Shown here: positions 31,828 through 40,704 of the stretch, one piece after another
Position numbering within the stretch: position 1 is the stretch's first letter
Layout of the letters: each line of letters begins with the position of its first letter
Assembly (NCBI GenBank): GCA_029782025.1
Contig: JAKOVR010000054.1
Coordinates: 1 to 56,652 of the forward strand
Source: Actinomycetes bacterium
Lineage (GTDB): Bacteria; Actinomycetota; Acidimicrobiia; Acidimicrobiales; Acidimicrobilacustridaceae
Length of the DNA: 56,652 bases
Direction: 5' to 3'
The notes under the pieces: model-generated
Databases searched by the model: none
The model's input: only the letters and a program-made list of their open reading frames with translations
What the model was told of the DNA's origin: nothing
Made by a program: the position numbers and the translations under genes

Positions 31828-33432
31828 CCCGGCGCCGTCGGCGGCGCTGACGGCGGCATCGACCACGGACCCGGCCCAGGCGGCGAGGCCGGGGTCGACC
31901 GGGACCGGGCCGAAGAGGGCGGCGGTCAGGACGGTGCCCACCCCGGGCAGGCGGGGATCCGGGAGCACCGAGGACGACAGCCGGGCGGCGTAGGCGGCGA
32001 CGGTCTCGGCCGGACGCCGCGGCGCCCCCCGGGCCGCGCCTTCGCGCTCCAGCCGGCGGCGCAGGTCCATCACCCACGGCGGCGGCGCGGCGCCATCGTC
32101 GCCTTCGCCATCGCGCCGAGACCGACGACGGAGCCGGCGCAGCCACGGCACGAGCAGGGCGGCGAGCAGGATGAGGAGGCCAGCGCCGGCGAGGGCGGCC
32201 AGGATGGGGCCGAGCAGCGACGGATCCACCGAGGACGACGAGGACGAGTTCGACGACGCCCCCGAACCCCCACCGCCCGACCGGCCCGCGCCGTTGCCGC
32301 CGGGCGATGCCGGCCCGGACGGATCGACGCCCGGCGGCAGCCCGGAGGCGCCCCCGGAGCGACCGCCGCCCGACGGGTCGCCCTGCCCGAGCGGATCGCC
32401 GCCGCCGGACGGGTCGCCCTGCCCGAGCGGATCGCCCCGACCGGACGGATCGCCCTGTCCCAACGGATCGCCCCGGCCCGACGGATCGCCCTGCCCCAAC
32501 GGATCGCCCCGACCAGACGGATCGGCGCCGCCCGATCCGGCCCCGCCACCGCTGCGCCCCCCGGCGGCACCGCCCGAACCGGACCCACCGCCGGCACCGG
32601 AGCCGCTCCCCGAACCGAGTCCACCCCCGGCGCCGGCACCACCCCCGGCGCCCCCGCTCCCCTGCCCGCCGCGGCCCGCGCCCTGATCCTGGGCGCCGGC
32701 GCCCCGCTCCGGCACCGTCTGGGTGCCCGAGCGTTCGCTCTCGCGGCTCGTGCGCTGGCAGGCCGGCGATCCGAGCAGCATCGCCGCCAGCGCGCCGGCA
32801 CAGAGCGCGACGCCGGCCATCCGGGCCAGATCGCCGGCGTCGCGCAGCAGCGGCGGGCGGTCCCTGACCCGGTCGGTGGCGGGACGGGAGGTGGCGGCGC
32901 GGACATCGCGCTCCACCGCCCACAGCGTGGCCAGGGCGAGGAGGACCCACCCCGCGGCGAACGGCGACGCCAGCGCCAGGTCGGCCGAGACCGGGAACAG
33001 GAGGATCAGGCCGGACACGGTGACGAGCACCTTGGCGCGGTCGGCGAAGTGCCAGTCGAGCCCGGTCACGACCAGTCCGAGGGCGATGAGGGCGGACCAT
33101 GGCGGCGAGACGCCCCGCACCCCGAAGGCCCAGAGCATGGTGGAGAACGCGGTGATGGCCCCGCCGGCCACCCACCCCGGGACGTCGCGGAAGACCGGCA
33201 AGGGGGGCAGGGCCAGGCTCACGCCCACACCGGCGAGCAACCCGAGCAGGGGCACCGCCAACGCGCCCCAGTCGCCCGACCGCCACGCGACCGCGGCGAT
33301 CGTGACGGCCACCGTCGCCACGGCCAGCGCTTGGGTCGGCACCGAGGCCGGGATGTGCTTGGTCGGGTTGCCGAAGACCACGCTGCCCGGGGCCAGCCCC
33401 TGGCCGCTCCAGGGCGAGCCCCCGCCGTTCAC
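31774..33432 (-). CDS. Membrane protein with DUF4129-like C-terminus, lacking a transglutaminase domain
   Basis: This is the third gene of the second MoxR-DUF58 operon, in the position held by TgpA in the first. The 552-residue product has an N-terminal bundle of about six membrane helices (about 25-225) and then, where TgpA has its transglutaminase, about 180 residues of low-complexity Gly/Ser/Asp/Gln sequence. This includes a 12-residue repeat of type GDPSGRGDPLGQ encoded by 36-bp DNA repeats. One more membrane helix (about 420-440) and a DUF4129-like cytoplasmic tail (ETVAAYAARLSSSVLPDPR) follow. No Cys-His-Asp triad is present. The GTG at 33432 overlaps the DUF58 stop (GTGA). It is either a scaffold-type TgpA relative that lost its enzyme or a distinct partner family. 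Confidence 0.7.
   Translation of the reverse strand: MNGGGSPWSGQGLAPGSVVFGNPTKHIPASVPTQALAVATVAVTIAAVAWRSGDWGALAVPLLGLLAGVGVSLALPPLPVFRDVPGWVAGGAITAFSTMLWAFGVRGVSPPWSALIALGLVVTGLDWHFADRAKVLVTVSGLILLFPVSADLALASPFAAGWVLLALATLWAVERDVRAATSRPATDRVRDRPPLLRDAGDLARMAGVALCAGALAAMLLGSPACQRTSRESERSGTQTVPERGAGAQDQGAGRGGQGSGGAGGGAGAGGGLGSGSGSGAGGGSGSGGAAGGRSGGGAGSGGADPSGRGDPLGQGDPSGRGDPLGQGDPSGRGDPLGQGDPSGGGDPLGQGDPSGGGRSGGASGLPPGVDPSGPASPGGNGAGRSGGGGSGASSNSSSSSSVDPSLLGPILAALAGAGLLILLAALLVPWLRRLRRRSRRDGEGDDGAAPPPWVMDLRRRLEREGAARGAPRRPAETVAAYAARLSSSVLPDPRLPGVGTVLTAALFGPVPVDPGLAAWAGSVVDAAVSAADGAGSRGGPEHEAAVVSAQAE
32372..32524. repeat. 36-bp tandem repeat (minisatellite) within the DUF4129-like gene
   Basis: Units begin at 32372, 32408, 32444, 32480 and (partial) 32516, exactly 36 bp apart, each with GACGG[G/A]TCGCCCTG at its start. 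They encode 12-residue repeats in the extracytoplasmic linker. Length is a multiple of 3, so copy-number changes would keep the frame. Confidence 0.9.
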
Positions 33433-34538
33433 AGCCACCGGTCCCCGGCCGGCGTCACCACGCGGGTCAGGCCGCGCCAGGGTTCGAGCACGGGCTCCCC
33501 GTAGCCGGCCCGGCTCAGCCGGCGGGCCACGTCCATGCGCTGCGTGGCCTTGCGGCTGACGGTTCGGGGCGGCCGCGCCGGCGGCGGCAAGAGGCGAGGC
33601 AGCGGTGTGAGCGGCCGCCCGAGGCCGGGCAGGACCGGCTCGCCCGGGTTCTCGACCGTGACGAGGTGCACGGCCCAGCCCTGCTGCGCGCACGACTCGG
33701 CCAGCCACGCCGCCCGGCCGGCCGCGACCTCGGCCGCGGGCCCGGGAAGCGGGTTCACGAGCACGATGCGGATGGCGACCGAACCGCTGCCGTCGGTCTC
33801 CTTGACCATGAGCTGGCGGTGGCGGGCCGTGGCCGCCCAGTGGATCTTGCGGCGCGGATCGCCACGGACGTAGTCGCGGATGCCCCGGAAGAGCTCGTCG
33901 CCGCTGGGGGCGCGGTCGACCTCACCGAACCCCACGGGCTTGGCCAGCGGGTCGTCGACGGTGTGGGCCAGCAGCGGCGGGGCCACCAGCATCGGCACCG
34001 GCAGGGGCACGAGGGCGCGGCGCTGGGTCTCGATCAGCCCGAGGGGGCTGGTGGAGATCAGGTCGAGCACGAGGTAGCGGACCACGCCCCGCGGCGGCGC
34101 GGGCAGGGTGATCATCCCCGGGCCGTCGTGCTCCACCAGCACGGCGTGCTGGCGGAAGGGCCCGGCCGGCAGGATCAGGAGCGGACGGCGGAGCCGGTTG
34201 GCCCGCACCAGGTAGGTGACGTGGCCGCCGGCCACGGCGTCCGGCGGGTTGCGCAACTCGATGGAGGGATCGGCGAGCGCACGGAAGGACAGGGCGCCGT
34301 CGTGGACCACCACGAGCAGCAGGGCGACGGCCAGCAGGACCGACGGCGCCGACTTCGTGGCCAGCCAGGCGACGATCGCCGCGGCCGCCACCGCCACCAC
34401 CGCCCAGGCCATCGGCCGGCTCCGCACCACCCGGGGGCTGGCGCCGGGCAGGATCGGGAGGAGCTCGTGGCCGTCGTCGTCGGGTCGGGCTCCCGGCCAC
34501 GCCGGCGCCAGGGTCGGCTGCGGGGTCACCGTCGCCAT
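33429..34538 (-). CDS. DUF58 protein (second copy)
   Basis: A 369-residue DUF58 protein. It has two membrane helices near the N-terminus (about 38-75) and the canonical signature GIRDYVRGDPRRKIHW with AATARHRQLMVKE after it, closer to the family norm than the first copy. A VWA-like fold continues to the end, with an unusual basic, Pro-rich stretch (PLPRLLPPPARPPRTVSRK) near the C-terminus. Start: ATG 34538, 8 nt after the moxR stop. A TTG overlapping that stop is an alternative. It is coupled to the DUF4129-like gene downstream by a GTGA overlap. Confidence 0.88.
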   Translation of the reverse strand: MATVTPQPTLAPAWPGARPDDDGHELLPILPGASPRVVRSRPMAWAVVAVAAAAIVAWLATKSAPSVLLAVALLLVVVHDGALSFRALADPSIELRNPPDAVAGGHVTYLVRANRLRRPLLILPAGPFRQHAVLVEHDGPGMITLPAPPRGVVRYLVLDLISTSPLGLIETQRRALVPLPVPMLVAPPLLAHTVDDPLAKPVGFGEVDRAPSGDELFRGIRDYVRGDPRRKIHWAATARHRQLMVKETDGSGSVAIRIVLVNPLPGPAAEVAAGRAAWLAESCAQQGWAVHLVTVENPGEPVLPGLGRPLTPLPRLLPPPARPPRTVSRKATQRMDVARRLSRAGYGEPVLEPWRGLTRVVTPAGDRWL

Positions 34539-34546
34539 GCGGTCGG

Positions 34547-35527
34547 TCAACCGTTCCCAGGAGCGGGCGGGACGCGTACGGTCGACACGACGTCGGCCAC
34601 CCAGCTCCGGGCCGTGGGCAGATCGCCGTTGGTGGCGTCGAGGATGCGGTGGGCCAGGCCGGGCACGACCACCGTCTGCACGTCGTCTGGGGTGACGTAG
34701 GTGCGCCCGGACACGGCGGCGTAGCCCTTGGCCAGCCGCACCAGCATCAGCGCGGCGCGGGTGGAGATGGTCATGGTGCGGCCGAGCCGCGAGCGGAGCG
34801 TGTCGAGCAGATCGAGGGCGTACCCGCTCACGGCCTCGTGCACGAAGGAGGCGTCGACCGCCGCCCGCAGCGTCCGCCACGCATCGATGTCGGCGATGGG
34901 GGCCAGGTCCTCGAGCGCCACCTCGCCGCCCCGTCCCGACAACAGGCGGAGCTCGGCCTGGCGACCGGGCTGCCCGAGCGACAACGACACGCTGAACCGG
35001 TCGCGCTGGCCCGCCACCAGCGGGAACGTGCCCAGATCGCCCTGGGGGTTCTGGGTGGCGATGACCAGGAACGGGTCGGGCAGGACGTGGGTCTCGGCGT
35101 CGACGGTGACCTGACGCTCCGCCATGGCCTCCAGCAGTGCCGACTGTGTGCGGGGCGTGGCCCGGTTGAGCTCGTCGACGAGGACGACGTTGTTGAAGAG
35201 CGGCCCGGCCCGGAACGTCCAGGACCGCTCCTGGTCGTCGTAGATGCTCACGCCGGTGAGATCGGAGGGCAGGAGATCGGCGGTGCCCTGCACCCGTCCG
35301 AACGAACCCCCGATCGAGCGGGCGAGGGCCTTGGCCAGCAGGGTCTTGCCCACGCCGGGCGTGTCCTCGAAGAGGACGTGGCCGCCGGCGGCGAAGGCGG
35401 CCACCGCCAACCGGATCGGTTGCGGGTCGCCGAGCACCACCTCCGCGACCTGTTCCACCAATCGCTGCCCGACCGTGACGTCGGGCGGCGATCCGGGGGG
35501 CGCGGCGGCATCGGGAGCGATCGTCAC
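34547..35527 (-). CDS. MoxR-type AAA+ ATPase (second copy)
   Basis: The 326-residue product has Walker A TPGVGKTLLA, Walker B VVLVDELNRATPRTQSALLEAM, sensor 1 VIATQNPQGDLGTFP and a lid domain with STRAALMLVRLAKGYAA and YVTPDDVQTVV. It is clearly paralogous to the copy at 27998-29008, sharing long blocks such as RLAVAAF.AGGHVL.ED.PGVGKT. GTG 35527 is chosen because TACGCT at 35535-35540 lies 7 nt upstream (leaderless pattern). The frame extends 15 codons further to GTG 35572. It leads the second MoxR-DUF58-DUF4129 operon. Confidence 0.92.
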   Translation of the reverse strand: MTIAPDAAAPPGSPPDVTVGQRLVEQVAEVVLGDPQPIRLAVAAFAAGGHVLFEDTPGVGKTLLAKALARSIGGSFGRVQGTADLLPSDLTGVSIYDDQERSWTFRAGPLFNNVVLVDELNRATPRTQSALLEAMAERQVTVDAETHVLPDPFLVIATQNPQGDLGTFPLVAGQRDRFSVSLSLGQPGRQAELRLLSGRGGEVALEDLAPIADIDAWRTLRAAVDASFVHEAVSGYALDLLDTLRSRLGRTMTISTRAALMLVRLAKGYAAVSGRTYVTPDDVQTVVVPGLAHRILDATNGDLPTARSWVADVVSTVRVPPAPGNG

Positions 35528-35534
35528 GACCCGC

Positions 35535-35540
35535 AGCGTA
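35535..35540 (-). promoter_or_regulatory. -10 box for second moxR operon
   Basis: TACGCT on the minus strand, 7 nt before GTG 35527. Confidence 0.45.
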
Positions 35541-35582
35541 GAGGGCGCGGGGCGGTCCGGTACCGGCGCCACCAGTGACGCG

Positions 35583-37514
35583 TCACGCAGCGCGGGCCCG
35601 GAGCGCCTCGGCCCGACCGCGGCAGTCGTAGAGCAGCCCGGCGTACGCCGCCGGTGCTCCCCCCGTCCCCCCGGTCGGCACCGCGGTGCACACGGCCTCC
35701 GCCGACCGCACGACCGACGACGCCGACGCGCCGGCCATCGATCCCATCATCCCGGTGCCGGTGAGGACGTAGCGCACCTGGCCGGCCTCGACCATGCCGG
35801 CGAAGCGGTCGACCGTGATGGCCGGATCGGTCCCCATGAACCCGCCGAGCGCCATCACGGACACGTCGTGGTAGGCGATCAGCCCGCTGGCCTCCTGGGC
35901 GTTGACCACGGCCAGGTCCCAGGTCTCGCCCTGCCGCTGTGCCCGCAGCCACGAGGCGAGGTCGGGATCGCCGTTGGAGGAGGCCGAACCGAAGGTGCGG
36001 CTGGCCGGCCCGGTGCGGGGTCCGGCCTGGGGCAGCGTGGCGTTGAGCACCGGGTTGGCCATCTCGCTCGCCGTCCACGCCGCCGGGAGGACGAGCAGCG
36101 CGGCCACGGCCGAGGCCAGCGACGCGTACACGAGCCGGCCGTCCCGACGGAGCAGCCCGGCGGCGGCGAGCCCACCGGCCGCCGCCACCCCCGCCGCCAG
36201 GACCGCCCGGCCCCACCCGAAGAAGTCCGGGGTGCGGGCCGCGATGGCCAGCTGGACGGCCACCGTGAGGGCGAGGGCCCCACCGGTGGCGGCCCACCAG
36301 CGACCGTCACGCCGCATCAGATGGACGAGCGACCACCCGCCGATGCCGACCAGCGCCGCCACCGCCGGTGCCAGTGCGCTGGTGTAGTAGGCGTGGAACG
36401 TGCCGCCGGCGGTGCTGAACACCCCGCCGTAGAGCGCCGCCCACCCGATCCACAGCACCAGCATCGCCCGGCGCTGGGCATGGCGGCGGTGGACCCACAC
36501 CGCGGCGAGCGCCCCGGCCGCGGCCAGGGGGAGGAGCCAGCCGATCTGCCCCGCCAGCGCGTCGGAGAGGAGCCGGAACGGGCCGGCCGCGCCACCCATG
36601 ACCCCGCCGGCACCGCCCAACCCGCCCGGGCCCCCGCCGGGACCGCCGCCGCCGGGACCGCCGCCGCCGCCCGGCCCGACGCCCCGGGCGGCGATGCGCC
36701 CGAACCCGTTGTACCCGACCACCAGGTTCCACACGGTGTCGTCGGTGCTGCCGCCGACCCACGGGCGGCTCCCCGCGGCCACGCGGTCCACCACGACGAT
36801 CCACGCCATCGACGCCACCGCCGTCGCCGCGCCGAAGGCGGCGAGCACGACCCCCCGGCGACGCCACCCGACGGTGCCGCACAGGAGCCCGGCCGCCAGC
36901 GCCGGACCCGGGATGTAGGCGGCCAGCATCTTGGTGTTGAAGGCCAGCCCCACGAAGCCACCGGCGGCGAGGGCCCAGGCCACGGGGCGGCGGGCGTCGA
37001 AGCTCCGTTGGATCGCCCACACGGCGAGGAGCAGGAACAGCAGGAGGAACGGCTCGGGGAGGTTGAGGCGGTTGACGGCGGCCGACACGGGGCTGAGGGC
37101 CAGGACCAGGCCGGCGAGGGTCGCCGGCACCGGCCCGAACCAGCGGCGCACGACGACCCACAGCACCACCACCGAGGCCGCACCGGCGAGGGCGCTGGGG
37201 AGGAGCAGGCTCCAGGTGTTCACGCCGAAGATGCGGGCCGACGCGGCGTCGATCCAGAGGAACACCGGCGGCTTGTCGATGCTGATGTACCCCCCGGGAT
37301 CGAGGCTGGCGTAGAAGAAGTTCGACCAGCTCGTGGTCATGCTCCGGCTGGCCGCGGCGTAGTACTGGTTGCCCAGCCCCTGGGCCCCCAACCCCCAGGC
37401 GTTCACCCCGAGCGCCAGCGTGGCGAGGACCAGGAGAGCGAGCCGCTCCCGCCGGGACGGGGGTGGTGTTCCGGTGCGGTCGGCGGTGCGGTGGCGCGTC
37501 TGGTCTTCGCTCAC
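35583..37514 (-). CDS. GT39-type polyprenol-phosphate mannosyltransferase-like membrane protein (first copy)
   Basis: The 643-residue product is an ArnT/PMT-like glycosyltransferase (family 39, YkcA/B type). Early signatures are NQYYAAASRSM and the loop DPGGYISIDKPPVFLW, with the conserved Asp-Lys-Pro. About eleven membrane helices follow. A loop after YNGFGRI is a Gly/Pro-rich insertion (about residues 278-305). The C-terminal outer domain contains GGFMGTDPAITVDRFAGMVEAGQVRYVLTG, shared with its paralog at 40705-42882. These enzymes transfer a sugar from a lipid carrier to a protein or envelope polymer outside the membrane. GTG 37514 starts right at the family N-terminus. The sensor-kinase gene ends 56 nt downstream in reading order after it on the same strand, so cotranscription is possible. 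Confidence 0.88.
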   Translation of the reverse strand: MSEDQTRHRTADRTGTPPPSRRERLALLVLATLALGVNAWGLGAQGLGNQYYAAASRSMTTSWSNFFYASLDPGGYISIDKPPVFLWIDAASARIFGVNTWSLLLPSALAGAASVVVLWVVVRRWFGPVPATLAGLVLALSPVSAAVNRLNLPEPFLLLFLLLAVWAIQRSFDARRPVAWALAAGGFVGLAFNTKMLAAYIPGPALAAGLLCGTVGWRRRGVVLAAFGAATAVASMAWIVVVDRVAAGSRPWVGGSTDDTVWNLVVGYNGFGRIAARGVGPGGGGGPGGGGPGGGPGGLGGAGGVMGGAAGPFRLLSDALAGQIGWLLPLAAAGALAAVWVHRRHAQRRAMLVLWIGWAALYGGVFSTAGGTFHAYYTSALAPAVAALVGIGGWSLVHLMRRDGRWWAATGGALALTVAVQLAIAARTPDFFGWGRAVLAAGVAAAGGLAAAGLLRRDGRLVYASLASAVAALLVLPAAWTASEMANPVLNATLPQAGPRTGPASRTFGSASSNGDPDLASWLRAQRQGETWDLAVVNAQEASGLIAYHDVSVMALGGFMGTDPAITVDRFAGMVEAGQVRYVLTGTGMMGSMAGASASSVVRSAEAVCTAVPTGGTGGAPAAYAGLLYDCRGRAEALRARAA

Positions 37515-37570
37515 CCCCCGACCTTCCCCCCCGTGACTCCGAGGGGCCTGCGCCCCGGCTCAGAGGATGC

Positions 37571-39067
37571 TCAGAACTCCGAGGGCGACGACGGCCGGCC
37601 CGGGTCCTCCCGGGCCACGGGCAGGTCGATGGTGAACTCGGCGCCGCCGTCGGGGTGGTTCCGTGCGCGGGCGGTGCCGCCGTGCTCGGCGGCGATGGCG
37701 GCGACGATCGACAGGCCGAGCCCGGCGCCGGTCCCCACCCGCGCCGCGTCGGCCTGCCAGAACCGGTCGAAGGCGTGGTCGAGCGCATCGTCGGCCAGAC
37801 CGTCGCCGTGGTCCCGCACGACGAGGAGCGCCCGGCCGTCCTGACGGAGAGCCCGCACCTCGATCGCGGTGCCCTCCGGCGTGTGTCGGAGCGCGTTGGC
37901 GACGAGATTGCCCACGGCCTGGCGGAGGTGGTCGGGGTCGCCGCGGACGACGACGGGCACCGGGGCCTCGAGCGACACGGCCCGCCCGGTCGCCGCCGCC
38001 GCGGCGTCGGTGCAGGCGTCGGCGGCCAGCACAGCCAGATCGACGTCGTCGTCTCGCAGATCGCGCGTCCGATCGAGGCGGGCCAGGAGGAGCAGGTCGT
38101 CGACGAGCACCCGCATGCGGGCCGACTCCTCCTCGATGCGGCGCATCATCACCTGGCGGTCGACCTCGGCCCGTTCCTGGCCCGCGCCCAGCCGGAACAG
38201 CTCGGCGAACCCCTGGATCGAGGTCAGCGGCGTGCGCAGCTCGTGGGAGGCGTCGGCGAGGAACTGGCGGAGCCGCTCCTCGGTGGCCTCTCGTTCCCGG
38301 AAGGCGGCCTCGATCTCGTCGAGCATCGTGTTGAGGGCGAGACCGAGCTCGCCGACCTCGGACCCTTCGTCGGCCGGCGTCACCCGTTGCGACAGGTCAC
38401 CAGCCTTGATGGCCCGGGCCGAGTCGGCCATGTGCTCGAGCGGGCGGAGGCCAGCCCGGAGGATGAGCCAGGCGCCGCCGGCCAGCACCACGAGGAGCAC
38501 CGTGCCGGTGAGGGCTTCGGTCACGACGAGCTGCTGCACCACTGCACCCACGCCGCTGAGCGGCGCGGCCAGGACGATCACCCGTCCGGGGGCGCGCTCG
38601 ACGGGCGTGACGAAGGCCCGCCAGTCGCCGCTGCCGTCGCTGGACCCCACCGTGACGAACCGCCCGCCCGGGGTCGGCGCCAGCGCCGCCGGCAGGTCGG
38701 GGCGGGCGGTCGAGGTCTGCAGCGCCTTGGTGGCCACCACCCGGCCGTCGGGCTCCCGCAGCTCGGCGTACACGTCGATCCCACCCTCGAACGGCGGGAG
38801 CGGCCGGGCCGACGAGCCCGGCGCCGGGCCCCGCCCGTTGAGGGGGTCGGCGCCCGGGGTCGGATTCGGCCCGGTGGTGCCGTTCGGCCCCGCGCCCTGG
38901 ACGGGGAGGAGCTGGACCTCGGCCACGGGTCGGGCGTTGCGCAGCTGCTCGTCGAGCCGGGCGTAGGCGTTGCGGGAGTACAGGGTGACGGTGACGACCC
39001 CGAAGACGGCGAGCCCGACGACCACGAGCGCGCCCACGGCGAGCACCAGGCGCAGCCGGAGGGTCAT
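37571..39067 (-). CDS. Membrane sensor histidine kinase (HAMP-HisKA-HATPase)
   Basis: A 498-residue sensor kinase. Membrane helices at about 7-28 and 185-205 flank an outer sensor domain with a Gly/Pro-rich segment. HAMP (about 205-258), HisKA with phospho-acceptor His275 in ADASHELRTPLTS, N box NLVANALRHTPEG and G boxes DHGDGLADD and GTGAGLGLSIV complete it. ATG 39067 is preceded by GGAGCAGGGACG, a good ribosome-binding site, so I reject the in-frame ATG eight codons upstream. Its regulator is most likely the OmpR-type protein encoded divergently at 39867, with the GtrA gene in between. It may therefore control the flanking glycosylation genes. Confidence 0.92.
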   Translation of the reverse strand: MTLRLRLVLAVGALVVVGLAVFGVVTVTLYSRNAYARLDEQLRNARPVAEVQLLPVQGAGPNGTTGPNPTPGADPLNGRGPAPGSSARPLPPFEGGIDVYAELREPDGRVVATKALQTSTARPDLPAALAPTPGGRFVTVGSSDGSGDWRAFVTPVERAPGRVIVLAAPLSGVGAVVQQLVVTEALTGTVLLVVLAGGAWLILRAGLRPLEHMADSARAIKAGDLSQRVTPADEGSEVGELGLALNTMLDEIEAAFREREATEERLRQFLADASHELRTPLTSIQGFAELFRLGAGQERAEVDRQVMMRRIEEESARMRVLVDDLLLLARLDRTRDLRDDDVDLAVLAADACTDAAAAATGRAVSLEAPVPVVVRGDPDHLRQAVGNLVANALRHTPEGTAIEVRALRQDGRALLVVRDHGDGLADDALDHAFDRFWQADAARVGTGAGLGLSIVAAIAAEHGGTARARNHPDGGAEFTIDLPVAREDPGRPSSPSEF

Positions 39068-39142
39068 CGTCCCTGCTCCATCGGCGCCCACATGATCCGC
39101 ATCAGGTCTGATCCTGCCCCAGCCCGCACGAGCGACGGCGGA

Positions 39143-39733
39143 TCAGGCGGCGAGGAGCTCGGAGGGGTGCTCCTCGCCGGTCGACGGGGCGAGCTCGGTC
39201 GTGCCGGTGGGGTGGACCGGCTGGGGGTCGGACCGGTGGGCGAAGAGCACCCGGTCGAGGATCAGGAACTGCAGGACCCACAGCGAGCCGAAGGCGGCGA
39301 CGTTGGCCATCTCCACCACCGCGGTGTGGGCGGCGGGGGCGAAGCCCGACGTCGTGGCCCACACCGACGCCGCGCCCACCGCCGCCGTCGACAGGCCGAG
39401 CCCGGCGAAGGACAGGACGCAGAAGGGCCCGATCTCGCCGGCCAGGGACCGGGCCCCCCGCTTCCCCCACACCCAGCGACGGTTCAGCTCGAACGAGGGG
39501 ATCGTGCCGACCGCGGTCGCGACCACGTTGGCCCACGCCGCCGGCATCGCGCCCGTCCACACCAACACACCGAGCACCGTCATGCTCGTGGCCGTAGCGA
39601 TCAGCGACACGGTCCCGTAGCGGACGAGCTGGTGGAGCCGGCCGGCCAGCGCGGCGGGGAGCACGCGCTCGATCCGGGCGAGGGCGGCCTCGATCGGGAC
39701 GGGGAGGCGGGGCGAGGGGGCGGAGGTGTCCAT
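39143..39733 (-). CDS. GtrA-family membrane protein (glycolipid flippase-like)
   Basis: A 196-residue GtrA-like protein with four membrane helices, beginning with LVRYGTVSLIATATSMTVLGVLV and including the conserved IPSFELNRRWVWG loop (about residues 85-98). GtrA proteins are thought to flip polyprenyl-phosphate sugars or otherwise support lipid-linked glycosylation. It fits with the two GT39 enzymes on both sides and the DPM1-like transferase at 21174-22172. The N-terminal 35 residues are a cytoplasmic leader. It lies 75 nt before the kinase gene on the same strand and is divergent from the regulator. Confidence 0.88.
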   Translation of the reverse strand: MDTSAPSPRLPVPIEAALARIERVLPAALAGRLHQLVRYGTVSLIATATSMTVLGVLVWTGAMPAAWANVVATAVGTIPSFELNRRWVWGKRGARSLAGEIGPFCVLSFAGLGLSTAAVGAASVWATTSGFAPAAHTAVVEMANVAAFGSLWVLQFLILDRVLFAHRSDPQPVHPTGTTELAPSTGEEHPSELLAA

Positions 39734-39854
39734 GGGGGCCAGCGTGGGTCCCGCCGCTCACATCCGCCTCTGGCTTCCCTGGGAGTTCGCTCCGAATCGG
39801 CGCCCGCCGCCGACCCCGACACCCCGGCGGCGTCGGGATGGTTGACACGCCTCC

Positions 39855-39860
39855 TATCGT
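39855..39860 (+). promoter_or_regulatory. -10 box for leaderless response-regulator transcript
   Basis: TATCGT lies 6 nt before ATG 39867. A TTGACA at 39842-39847 is only 7 nt away and too close to be its -35, though it may belong to an overlapping signal. Confidence 0.5.
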
Positions 39861-39866
39861 GCCGGC

Positions 39867-40580
39867 ATGGCCGACGCCGACCGCCGTGACCCCTATGTCC
39901 TCGTCGTCGACGACGAGGAGCACATCACCGAGCTGCTGGCCATGGGGCTCGGGTACAACGGCTTCGAGGTGGCGCGGGCGGCGTCGGGCCGCAGCGCCCT
40001 CGACAGCATCGCCGGCCGCCGGCCCGACCTCGTGATCCTCGACGTGATGCTGCCCGACCTCGACGGGTTCGAGGTGGCCCGGCGCCTGCGCCAGGCCGAA
40101 GGTGCCGGGGCCAAGGTCCCGATCATCTTCCTCACCGCCCGCGACAGCACCCAGGACAAGGTCGAGGGGCTGCGGCTCGGCAGCGACGACTACGTCACCA
40201 AGCCGTTCAGCATCGAGGAGCTGATCGAGCGGGTCCGGGCCGTGCTCCGCCGCTCGAGCGGCGCCGACGCGGTCTCCACCCGCCTCAGCTACGCCGACCT
40301 CGAGCTCGACGAGGAGACCCGCGACGTGTGGCGGGCCGGGAAGCTGGTGAGCCTCACCGCCACCGAGTACAAGCTGCTCCACTACCTGCTGCGCAACGCC
40401 CGCCGGGTCCTCACCCGGGAGCAGATCCTCGAGCACGTCTGGGACTACACGTTCTCGGGGAACGCCAGCGTCCTCGAGACCTACATCAGCTACCTGCGGC
40501 AGAAGATCGACACCGTCGATCCGCCCCTGATCCACACGATCCGCGGGGTCGGCTACAGCCTCCGGCTGCCCCCCGAGTAG
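39867..40580 (+). CDS. OmpR/PhoB-type response regulator
   Basis: The 237-residue product has a receiver domain with Asp15-Asp16, phospho-acceptor Asp59 in ILDVMLPD, and Lys in VTKPF, and a winged-helix output domain from about residue 135 with LTATEYKLLHYLL, REQILEHVW and YISYLRQKIDTVDPPLIHTIRGVGYSL. It resembles the mycobacterial TcrA/PrrA/MprA group. The start is set by a TATCGT box 6 nt upstream of the ATG. It is divergent from gtrA and the sensor kinase and precedes the second GT39 gene by 124 nt. The likely kinase partner is at 37571-39067. Confidence 0.94.
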   Translation: MADADRRDPYVLVVDDEEHITELLAMGLGYNGFEVARAASGRSALDSIAGRRPDLVILDVMLPDLDGFEVARRLRQAEGAGAKVPIIFLTARDSTQDKVEGLRLGSDDYVTKPFSIEELIERVRAVLRRSSGADAVSTRLSYADLELDEETRDVWRAGKLVSLTATEYKLLHYLLRNARRVLTREQILEHVWDYTFSGNASVLETYISYLRQKIDTVDPPLIHTIRGVGYSLRLPPE

Positions 40581-40704
40581 CACTGCGAATCAGCGCGACA
40601 ACCAAGGGCTTCCCCAGGGTCTTCTGAGGTTCCGGCTCGACGATCGGATCACACCGGCACCGCCATCCGAGGCGGGTCGCCGTCCGATCGCCCTGGAGCT
40701 CCCG

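Noticed and set aside
32372..32524. Possible CRISPR array in the 36-bp repeats
   Set aside because: Units are contiguous without spacers, encode in-frame protein repeats and have no cas genes nearby. This is a coding minisatellite.
39842..39860. TTGACA plus TATCGT as a standard promoter for the response regulator
   Set aside because: The spacing is only 7 nt, far below 16-18. The -10 is kept as a leaderless signal but the TTGACA is not counted as its -35.
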